Assembly: GCA_031283115.1 (NCBI GenBank)
Contig: JAITCK010000130.1
Span: 1-5,791, forward strand
Source of the DNA: Cellulomonadaceae bacterium
Lineage (GTDB): Bacteria > Actinomycetota > Actinomycetes > Actinomycetales > Cellulomonadaceae
DNA: 5,791 bases
Direction: 5' to 3'
Made by a program: the position numbers and the translations under genes. Under the pieces are notes generated by a model. The model did no database searches, was not told where the DNA came from, and saw only the letters and a list, made by a program, of their open reading frames with translations. This document shows, piece by piece, positions 1 to 4,939 of the stretch (positions within the stretch are counted from its first letter, which is position 1; every line of letters starts with the position of its first letter).

Positions 1-44
1 GCCGTCCTGACAAACACGAAAGCGATGCTAGACGACTAGGGAGG
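1..44. other. Stretch downstream of era, no supported gene
   Basis: On the minus strand this is the sequence after the era stop. It holds a GTG at 17 that opens a frame (VFVRT) running off the window, but no Shine-Dalgarno precedes it and the fragment is too short to identify. No stem-loop followed by a T run is visible, so there is no support for the operon ending here. Confidence 0.5.
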
Positions 45-1031
45 CTAAAAGCCGAGTTTTTTGAGTTGTTTGGGGTCGCGTTGCCAGTCTTTGGCGACTT
101 TGACGTGGAGGTCCAGATAGACCTTGGCGCCTAGCAGGCGTTCGATGCCTTGGCGGGCTTGGGTGCCCACCTCGCGGATGCGGGATCCGCCGCGGCCAAT
201 GATGATGGCCTTCTGCGAGTCGCGTTCCACGTAAATGCTCACATGGACGGTGAGCATGGGCTTGCCGGGGTTCCCATCTGGCCCGGTCGGTTTGCCAGGC
301 TTTTCCAGAATTTCATCGACGACGACGGCCAGGGAGTGGGGCAATTCGTCGCGCACGCCTTCCAGGGCGGCTTCGCGGACCAGTTCGGCAATCATCACCT
401 CTTCTGGTTCGTCGGTGAGTTCCCCGCCGGGGTAGAGTTCCGGGCCTTCCGGCAGGAAACCGGTGAGCACTTTTTCTAGTTCGTCCACCTGGTAGCCGCC
501 GATGGCAGACACGGGCACGATGGCCGCCCACTCCACGTCCAGGGACCGGGCCAGTTGGTCGGCGGCGATAAGGTGTTGAGCCAGGTCGGCGCGGGGCACT
601 AGGTCTGATTTGGTGACGACGGCGACTACGGGTTTGGCCCGCCGCCCCACCATAAGGGGGGCTAACTGTTCGGCAATGAAGCGGTCGCCGGGGCCAATCT
701 TTTGGTCGGCGGGCAGGCAGAAGGCGATAACGTCCACCTCGCCCAGGGTGTCTTTGACGAGGTCGTTGAGGCGTTGGCCCAGCAGGGTGCGGGGCCGGTG
801 CAGGCCGGGTGTGTCGACAAGAATGAGTTGGGCGTCGGGCCGGTGGACGATGCCGCGAATGGTGTGGCGGGTGGTTTGCGGGCGGGCCGACATGATAGCC
901 ACTTTGTCCCCTACCAGGGCGTTGGTCAGGGTCGACTTGCCCACGTTGGGCCGCCCCACCAGGCAGGCGAAGCCGCTGCGGTGGACAGGCTGGGCGGGTT
1001 GGACGGGTGGGACGGGCTGGCTGTCAGTCAT
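45..1031 (-). CDS. era: GTPase Era
   Basis: Essential Ras-like GTPase that binds the 3' end of 16S rRNA through a KH domain during 30S assembly, with the membrane and cytoplasm as reported locations. The 328 residues contain G1 GRPNVGKS (26-33), G2 TTRHT (53-57), G3 DTPG (73-76), G4 TKSD (140-143) and G5 SAI (175-177). The type II KH domain follows with YVERDSQKAIIIGRGGSRI (267-285), whose GRGG is the GxxG loop, ending KQLKKLGF. The frame is open 66 codons further upstream to 1229, but that stretch is a read-through of the neighbouring gene's repeats. ATG 1031 has GAGG 9 bases upstream and gives the family N-terminus. Two oddities are a Pro/Gln/Val repeat head (5-16) and a Pro/Gly insertion before the KH strand (about 243-258). 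The gene overlaps the CBS gene by 8 bases and is the last gene in the window. Confidence 0.97.
   Translation of the reverse strand: MTDSQPVPPVQPAQPVHRSGFACLVGRPNVGKSTLTNALVGDKVAIMSARPQTTRHTIRGIVHRPDAQLILVDTPGLHRPRTLLGQRLNDLVKDTLGEVDVIAFCLPADQKIGPGDRFIAEQLAPLMVGRRAKPVVAVVTKSDLVPRADLAQHLIAADQLARSLDVEWAAIVPVSAIGGYQVDELEKVLTGFLPEGPELYPGGELTDEPEEVMIAELVREAALEGVRDELPHSLAVVVDEILEKPGKPTGPDGNPGKPMLTVHVSIYVERDSQKAIIIGRGGSRIREVGTQARQGIERLLGAKVYLDLHVKVAKDWQRDPKQLKKLGF
984..1019 (-). repeat. Four 9-base units at the start of era
   Basis: Four imperfect nine-base units encode Era residues 5-16 as QPV, PPV, QPA, QPV. They sit directly before the conserved SGFACLVGRPNVGKS core and just past the overlap with the CBS gene, so the gene junction is low-complexity on both sides. 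The unit sequence differs from that of the CBS tail repeat. Confidence 0.8.
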
Positions 1032-2070
1032 CGGTAGGGTCCTCGGGGTCGACTGCGGGTTCAGCCTTGTCAGGCTTGTCAGATTTTTCAGCCTTGTCGG
1101 GTTTGTCGGGCCTATCAGCCCTGTCAAGCCTGTCAGCCCTGTCAAGCCTGTCGGGTTTCTCTGCCGGTTCGGGCGGCGCCACCTGGGTAACGATGAGGGT
1201 GGCCACCTGCCTGCGGCGGCCTTCGACATGTTCGGCTACCAGGTGGAGGCCAGCAATGTCGGCTTGGGAGCCTGCCAGGGGGACTTTGCCGATGGCTTTG
1301 GCCAGCAGGCCTCCGGCAGTGTCTACATCGTCGTCGTCGAGGCGTAGCCCGAACAGGTCGCCGAGTTCGTCGACGGGCAGGCGGGAGGGGACGCGGAACT
1401 TGCCGGGGGCGAGTTCTTCGGGTTCGCGGGTTTTGGTGCGGTCGTGTTCGTCGACGAGTTCGCCGACGAGTTCTTCGAGAATGTCCTCAATGCTGACCAG
1501 CCCGGCGATGCCGCCGTATTCGTCGACGACAACGGCGATGTGGCTTTCTTTGGCCTGCATTTCGCGCAGCAGGTCGTCGATGGGCTTGGATTCGGGGACG
1601 AAGGTGGCGTCGCGCATCATGGCTTTGACGGGGCGATCGCCTGCAACGTCGTCGTGTTCGATCACTCGGGCCACGTCTTTGAAGTAGGTGATGCCGAGTA
1701 CATCGTCTACGTCTTCGCCGGTCACGGGGATGCGGGAGAAGCCTGACCGTAAAAAGAGCCGCATCACTTTGCGTAGGGGGGCGTCTGAGGGCACGGTGAC
1801 CATTTCGGTGCGCGGCACCATCACTTCACGCACCAGCGTGTCACCTAACTCGAACACGGATTTGATGAGTTGTCGTTCTTCGGCTTCGAGGGCTTCGGGG
1901 CCGCCTACCCGGTCAAGGGTGTCGAGGAGTTCGTCGTCGCTGAGCATGGCGGATTCGCCGCCTAGGCGGCGGGCCAGGTCACCGGCCCCCCGTTGGATGG
2001 ACAGGAAGAGGCGGGCCAGGTTGCGGCGGGTTTTGCCGACGGGCCGGGCGTCATGGGCGCTGTCACTCAC
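1024..2070 (-). CDS. CBS-pair/CorC_HlyC domain protein, YbeX-like, without membrane domain
   Basis: A 348-residue protein with the HlyC/CorC C-terminal architecture. An N-terminal linker (1-80, with a possible amphipathic helix at 14-36) is followed by CBS1 (about 84-138, starting VMVPRTEM), CBS2 (about 148-206, with VVVDEYGGIAGLVSIEDILEE at 181-200) and the CorC_HlyC transporter-associated domain (about 222-296, FRVPSRLPVDELGDLFGL). The usual four-helix DUF21/CNNM domain of actinobacterial relatives is absent and no segment is hydrophobic enough to be transmembrane. This matches E. coli CorC/YbeX, also a neighbour of ybeY and phoH. CBS pairs commonly bind adenosine nucleotides; a role in Mg/Co efflux or ribosome metabolism is family knowledge, not shown here. 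The start is GTG at 2070, 19 bases after the ybeY stop, with AGGTGG 12 bases upstream. Residues 307-336 are ten tandem D/E-R/K-X triplets, followed by an acidic end. The last 8 bases overlap era. Confidence 0.93.
   Translation of the reverse strand: MSDSAHDARPVGKTRRNLARLFLSIQRGAGDLARRLGGESAMLSDDELLDTLDRVGGPEALEAEERQLIKSVFELGDTLVREVMVPRTEMVTVPSDAPLRKVMRLFLRSGFSRIPVTGEDVDDVLGITYFKDVARVIEHDDVAGDRPVKAMMRDATFVPESKPIDDLLREMQAKESHIAVVVDEYGGIAGLVSIEDILEELVGELVDEHDRTKTREPEELAPGKFRVPSRLPVDELGDLFGLRLDDDDVDTAGGLLAKAIGKVPLAGSQADIAGLHLVAEHVEGRRRQVATLIVTQVAPPEPAEKPDRLDRADRLDRADRPDKPDKAEKSDKPDKAEPAVDPEDPTDD
1041..1044 (-). promoter_or_regulatory. Ribosome binding site of era
   Basis: GAGG lies 9 bases before ATG 1031, inside the last codons of the CBS gene. 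It supports the short Era start rather than the open frame that reaches 1229. Confidence 0.65.
1063..1152 (-). repeat. Ten 9-base tandem units in the CBS-protein tail
   Basis: Imperfect tandem repeat with a period of nine bases, read in frame as D/E-R/K-X triplets at residues 307-336 of the CBS protein (DRL, DRA, DRL, DRA, DRP, DKP, DKA, EKS, DKP, DKA). Acidic and basic residues are balanced at ten each, so the tail is a polyampholyte and probably disordered. Two adjacent 18-base blocks (1118-1135 and 1136-1153) differ by a single base, which suggests recent duplication. Because the unit is a multiple of three, copy changes keep the reading frame. Confidence 0.93.
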
Positions 2071-2082
2071 GGTTGCGTTTCA

Positions 2083-2088
2083 CCACCT
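2083..2088 (-). promoter_or_regulatory. Probable ribosome binding site of the CBS gene
   Basis: AGGTGG lies 12 bases before GTG 2070, in the 19-base gap after the ybeY stop. The spacing is a little long, but it is the only purine-rich candidate and supports the GTG start. Confidence 0.5.
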
Positions 2089-2089
2089 G

Positions 2090-2551
2090 TTATCGGCTGG
2101 CCAGGAAGGTGAGCAGCAGGCGGCGTTGCAGGGTGAACATTTCGCGTTCTTCGTCGGGTTCGGCGTGGTCGAAGCCCAGCAGGTGGAGGATGCCGTGGGT
2201 GGTGAGCAGCAGGATTTCTTCTGCCGTGGAGTGTCCGGCGACGGAGGCCTGTTTGGCGGCCACTTCGGGACATAGCACGATGTCGCCTAGGGTTCCTGGT
2301 TCTGAGGGTTGGCCGTCGCGGCCTGGTCGTAACTCGTCCATGGGGAAACTGAGGACGTCGGTGGGGCCGGGTTCGTCCATCCATTTGATGTGTAGGTCTG
2401 TCATCACGTCCGGGTCGACTAGCAGGATGGACAGGTCGGCTTGCGGGTGGACGTGCATTTCATCGAGGACAAATCGGCCTAGCGCAGCCAGTTCGGCTTC
2501 GTCGAGTCCTTCGACGGTCATGCCGGATTCGTTGTTGACCTCAATGGTCAT
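2090..2551 (-). CDS. ybeY: Endoribonuclease YbeY (rRNA maturation factor)
   Basis: Zinc-dependent single-strand endoribonuclease involved in 16S rRNA 3'-end maturation and 70S ribosome quality control. The 153-residue protein is full length for the family. It shows MTIEVNNES at the N-terminus, [16 protein letters not shown] (58-73), GDIVLCPE (89-96) and the signature [11 protein letters not shown] (119-129), with metal ligands H119, H123 and H129 in the H-x3-H-x5-H pattern. The start at 2551 was chosen over a longer in-frame ATG at 2647. It gives the canonical N-terminus, has AAGGAG 6 bases upstream, and overlaps the phoH stop as ATGA. The 32 extra residues of the longer frame are Arg/Pro/His-rich and unlike the family. 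Pairing with phoH by a 4-base overlap fits the shared role of the two proteins; translational coupling is likely. Confidence 0.97.
   Translation of the reverse strand: MTIEVNNESGMTVEGLDEAELAALGRFVLDEMHVHPQADLSILLVDPDVMTDLHIKWMDEPGPTDVLSFPMDELRPGRDGQPSEPGTLGDIVLCPEVAAKQASVAGHSTAEEILLLTTHGILHLLGFDHAEPDEEREMFTLQRRLLLTFLASR
2548..2551 (-). promoter_or_regulatory. ATGA overlap: phoH stop and ybeY start
   Basis: The phoH stop TGA and the ybeY start ATG overlap as ATGA, with a strong AAGGAG just upstream. Coupled translation of the two partner proteins is the likely result. Confidence 0.8.
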
Positions 2552-3600
2552 CGTCTGCTCCTTGGGGTGATGTCGTGTCGAGCGTAGGCGTCGATGATGT
2601 CGCTGACCAGCCGGTGGCGGACAACGTCGGCGGAGGTGAGGCGGCAAAATTCGACGTCGTCGACGCCTGCCAGCACGTCTTGGACTACCCGCAGGCCCGA
2701 CGCTACTCCGCCGGGCAGGTCGATTTGGGTGGAGTCGCCGGTGACCACCATTTTGGAGCCGAATCCCAGCCGGGTGAGAAACATTTTCATCTGCTCTGAC
2801 GTGGTGTTTTGCGCTTCATCGAGAATGATGAAGGAGTCGTTGAGGGATCTGCCTCGCATGAAGGCCAGGGGGGCAACTTCGATGGTGCCGTCTTCAATGA
2901 GTTTGGGGATGGAGGTGGGGTCAACCATGTCGTGCAGGGCGTCGTAGAGGGGCCGCAGGTAGGGGTCGATTTTTTCCCGTAGGGATCCAGGCAGGTAGCC
3001 CAGGTTTTCGCCTGCGTCGCCGGCTGGCCGGGTCAAGATGATGCGGTTGACCTGCCGCTGCTGCAAAGCGGAGACAGCTTTGGCCATGGCCAGATAGGTT
3101 TTTCCGGTTCCGGCCGGGCCGATACCGAAGATGATGGTGTTGGCGTCGATGGCGTCAATATAGGTTTTTTGGCCCAGGGTTTTAGGGCGGATGGTTCGGC
3201 CTCGGTTGGACAGGATGGAGGCCGCCAGTACGTCGGAGGGGCGTTGCTGTTGGCCGCTGGACAGCATGGCTGCGGTTCGGCGCACGATGTCGGGGGTCAG
3301 GGGGGTGCCTTGTTCGGCTAAGTCGATGAGTTCGTCCAGCAGGTGAGCGACGGCTTCCACATCGTGGGCGGGGCCGCGGGCGGTGACTTCGTTGCCACGG
3401 GAGTGAACTTCTACGCTGGCGAATCCGGCTTCGACGGCCCGCAGCACTTCATCGCCTGGCCCCAGTAGGGTCAGCATGTCTACTGTGGCTGGGACGATGA
3501 CGCGGTGCTCGCTGGGGAAGCCTCCGGCTCCGCGCGGGGGCGGGCCGGGCGCGGTGGCGGCGGGCTGGGCGGGGCGGGCGACGGTCACGCAGGCGTCCAT
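2548..3600 (-). CDS. phoH: PhoH family ATPase (YbeZ/PhoH1)
   Basis: Cytoplasmic P-loop ATPase of the PhoH/YbeZ family, resembling the helicase/NTPase core and genetically and physically tied to YbeY in RNA metabolism. Of 350 residues, 1-30 are a Pro/Ala/Gly-rich, probably disordered head. Residues 31-120 hold the KH-like N-terminal region typical of PhoH1. The ATPase domain has Walker A GPAGTGKT (161-168), [16 protein letters not shown] (190-205), Walker [12 protein letters not shown] (257-267), the GDSTQIDLP segment (288-296) and SADVVRH (323-329). The motif usually read as RPAVEAGE is RPAGDAGE here. The ATG at 3600 overlaps the HIT gene by 16 bases. An in-frame GTG at 3588 forms a GTGA overlap with the HIT stop, has GGATGG 8 bases upstream, and would give 346 residues. 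I list the longer form, but the GTG is as likely. The 3' end overlaps ybeY by 4 bases (ATGA). Confidence 0.95.
   Translation of the reverse strand: MDACVTVARPAQPAATAPGPPPRGAGGFPSEHRVIVPATVDMLTLLGPGDEVLRAVEAGFASVEVHSRGNEVTARGPAHDVEAVAHLLDELIDLAEQGTPLTPDIVRRTAAMLSSGQQQRPSDVLAASILSNRGRTIRPKTLGQKTYIDAIDANTIIFGIGPAGTGKTYLAMAKAVSALQQRQVNRIILTRPAGDAGENLGYLPGSLREKIDPYLRPLYDALHDMVDPTSIPKLIEDGTIEVAPLAFMRGRSLNDSFIILDEAQNTTSEQMKMFLTRLGFGSKMVVTGDSTQIDLPGGVASGLRVVQDVLAGVDDVEFCRLTSADVVRHRLVSDIIDAYARHDITPRSRR
2558..2563 (-). promoter_or_regulatory. Ribosome binding site of ybeY
   Basis: AAGGAG lies 6 bases before ATG 2551, inside the 3' end of phoH. It is the best Shine-Dalgarno in the window and decides the ybeY start against the longer frame beginning at 2647. 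Confidence 0.85.
3585..3588 (-). promoter_or_regulatory. GTGA overlap: HIT stop and alternative phoH start
   Basis: The HIT stop TGA shares bases with an in-frame GTG of phoH (codon 5 of the longer form). GGATGG sits 8 bases upstream of the GTG. This is the classic layout for translational coupling, so phoH may begin here rather than at ATG 3600. Confidence 0.45.
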
Positions 3601-3947
3601 CCGAGGTCGGTGCCTGCCAGCACGTGCCCGTGCACGTGGAACACGGACTGACCGGCCCGGGTTCCGTTGTTGAAGATGAGCCGGAACTGCCCGTCAGCCA
3701 GTTGACCCGCTACTCGGCTGCCCAGGTCGACTAGTTCTGCCAGCAGGTCGGGGTCAGCGGCGGCTAGTTCGGTGACGTTGACGTGATGGTCACGCGGAAC
3801 GACAAGGGCATGTACCGGGGCTTTGGGGTCGATGTCGTTGAAGGCGACGGCGTTCTCCGATTCGGCGACTACGGTGGTGGGAATGTCTCCGGCCACGATC
3901 TTGCAGAAGAGGCAGGGTTGGGCCGGGCCGGGGGTTTCGACAGTCAT
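3585..3947 (-). CDS. HIT family protein (HINT-like nucleotide phosphoramidase/hydrolase)
   Basis: A 120-residue cytoplasmic protein of the histidine-triad superfamily, which cleaves nucleoside phosphoramidates or related nucleotide conjugates; the physiological substrate is not known here. The full single-domain fold is present: CLFCKI with the C12/C15 pair typical of zinc-binding HINT proteins, PVHALVVPRDHH (44-55), FNNGTRAGQ (92-100) and the triad HVHGH (H104, H106, H108) followed by VLAG. The residue between the second and third triad histidines is glycine, a small variation on the usual hydrophobic or alanine residue. Length and ending (LGWTPA) match bacterial HINT proteins, so the gene is complete. 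It starts at ATG 3947, 9 bases after the rsmE stop, without an obvious Shine-Dalgarno, and its end overlaps the phoH start. A HIT gene between rsmE and phoH also occurs in streptomycete-type clusters. Its link to rRNA metabolism is suggested only by position. Confidence 0.93.
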   Translation of the reverse strand: MTVETPGPAQPCLFCKIVAGDIPTTVVAESENAVAFNDIDPKAPVHALVVPRDHHVNVTELAAADPDLLAELVDLGSRVAGQLADGQFRLIFNNGTRAGQSVFHVHGHVLAGTDLGWTPA

Positions 3948-3956
3948 GGGTGCAGG

Positions 3957-4925
3957 CTATCCGTCCGCGCCCGGAAATGCAGGCTGGTTGATCGGGGCAT
4001 CGTCTGGTCTGGCGTTCGGTGTGGCGTTCAATGCAACGTTTGATGCGGCGTGCGATGCAGTGTTCGATGCGATGCCAGGCGGAAGTTCCCACCGGCCCAG
4101 CCGTTGGCAGAGCAGGGCGACGGCCACCGGCCCTGCAGTGGAGGTTCGCATCACGTGGGGGCCTAGGCGCACTGCTACGGCACCAGCGTCAGTGAGTAGG
4201 GCCAGTTCGTCATCGCCGATGCCGCCTTCTGGGCCGACGATGACCAGCAGGTTGACCGGGGTGGTTTCGATGGGCGGGCGCTCTGTCCCCTGCTCAACCA
4301 TGGGGATGGGGGCGCCGATGATGCTGCTGGCGGCTTCTTCGTGGAGTATCAGGGCTGCCCCACCGGCAGCCACGACCTCGCGGGCGCGAGCGGCCAGTTG
4401 CTTTGTCGTGTGCAGTTGGTCAACGGGCGGTGTCCAGGCGCGGCGGGCCTGCTTGCTGGCGGCCCGCGCGGTGTCCACCCATTTGGCGTGGGATTTGGCG
4501 GCGCGTTCTGGCTTCCATCGGGTGATCGACCGGTTGGCCTGCCAGGGGATGACGGCGTCCACGCCACATTCGACGGCTGCTTCGATGGCCTGGATGTCGC
4601 GGTCACCTTTGGCTAAGGCCTGCACCAGGGTGACGATGGGCGCGGGTGCAGGTTCGCTGACGACGGCCTGCACGTCTACTGCGAGCGTGTCTGCGCCTTT
4701 CCCTCCACGACCAGCAGCACCAGCAGTGCTACCAGCACTGGCATTACCGGCGACGACGCAGTGCAAACGGATCCCTGCCCCGTCGCAAATGTCGATGCGT
4801 TCTCCGGTTTCCCGGCGTTGCACGACGGCGGCGTGTCGGCCTTCCGGGCCGTCCAGCAGGTAGCGCATCCCGGGGGAAACATCGGTCAGCGAGCCGGGTG
4901 GGGCGAGGAATACTGGCGCAGACAT
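3957..4925 (-). CDS. rsmE: 16S rRNA (uracil(1498)-N(3))-methyltransferase RsmE
   Basis: SAM-dependent SPOUT methyltransferase that makes m3U1498 in the decoding region of 16S rRNA in the 30S subunit. The N-terminal PUA-like domain covers about residues 1-85 (RYLLDGPEGRHAAVVQRR, then ICDGAGIRLHCVV). The catalytic domain follows, with the ALAKGDRD region (103-110), the RAASKQARRAW helix (154-164), the GPEGGIGDDE SAM-loop motif (231-240) and the knot segment RLGPHVMRTSTAG (253-265). At 322 residues it is well above the roughly 245-265 usual for the family. The excess is an Ala/Gly-rich repeat insertion at about 58-78 and a low-complexity tail from about 285 built of four-residue repeats. The ATG at 4925 gives an N-terminus that aligns with the family. 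No clear Shine-Dalgarno is visible before it, so translation may depend on coupling to dnaJ 14 bases upstream. The HIT gene begins 9 bases after the stop. Confidence 0.95.
   Translation of the reverse strand: MSAPVFLAPPGSLTDVSPGMRYLLDGPEGRHAAVVQRRETGERIDICDGAGIRLHCVVAGNASAGSTAGAAGRGGKGADTLAVDVQAVVSEPAPAPIVTLVQALAKGDRDIQAIEAAVECGVDAVIPWQANRSITRWKPERAAKSHAKWVDTARAASKQARRAWTPPVDQLHTTKQLAARAREVVAAGGAALILHEEAASSIIGAPIPMVEQGTERPPIETTPVNLLVIVGPEGGIGDDELALLTDAGAVAVRLGPHVMRTSTAGPVAVALLCQRLGRWELPPGIASNTASHAASNVALNATPNARPDDAPINQPAFPGADG
4014..4073 (-). repeat. Five 12-base tandem units in the rsmE 3' end
   Basis: Five units of twelve bases encode the four-residue repeats IASN, TASH, AASN, VALN and ATPN (RsmE residues 285-304). 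They follow immediately after the end of the SPOUT domain (LGRWELPPG). The units are diverged but keep a common GTTCRATGC-like core on the plus strand. The tail continues without repeats to the stop at 3957. Confidence 0.88.
4710..4754 (-). repeat. Five 9-base units in an rsmE loop
   Basis: Imperfect nine-base units encode VAG, NAS, AGS, TAG and AAG (RsmE residues 58-72), extended by a Gly/Lys/Arg run to about residue 78. They lie in the N-terminal PUA-like domain between two beta strands, where other RsmE proteins have a short turn. Confidence 0.75.
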
Positions 4926-4939
4926 GGTCGGTTTGGTCT

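Noticed and set aside
1..44. Start of a downstream gene (for example recO or leuA) at GTG 17
   Set aside because: Only a few codons are visible, there is no Shine-Dalgarno, and the peptide is not recognisable.
42..53. Small inverted repeat (GGCT / AGCC) around the era stop as a terminator
   Set aside because: Only a four-base stem with a tiny loop and no T run afterwards on the minus strand; not enough to call a terminator.
1063..1152. The nine-base array as a CRISPR array or integration-site repeat
   Set aside because: Units are contiguous without spacers, in coding register, and encode a regular peptide; no cas gene, integrase or flanking inverted repeat is present.
1032..1229. Era extended upstream to an ATG at 1229 (394 residues)
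   Set aside because: The extra 66 residues are an out-of-frame reading of the CBS gene and its repeats, rich in GLT triplets and unlike any Era. ATG 1031 has a Shine-Dalgarno and the family N-terminus.
610..1347. Plus-strand open frame opposite era and the CBS tail (245 codons)
   Set aside because: Low-complexity, no motif, covers two real genes on the other strand; a codon-bias shadow.
2552..2647. YbeY extended upstream to an ATG at 2647 (185 residues)
   Set aside because: The extra 32 residues are Arg/Pro/His-rich and overlap phoH coding sequence. ATG 2551 has AAGGAG at 6 bases and an ATGA overlap.
3823..4863. Long plus-strand open frame opposite rsmE (346 codons)
   Set aside because: It is antisense to a clearly conserved gene, Ser/Ala/Arg-rich without any domain, and typical of shadow frames in GC-rich DNA.
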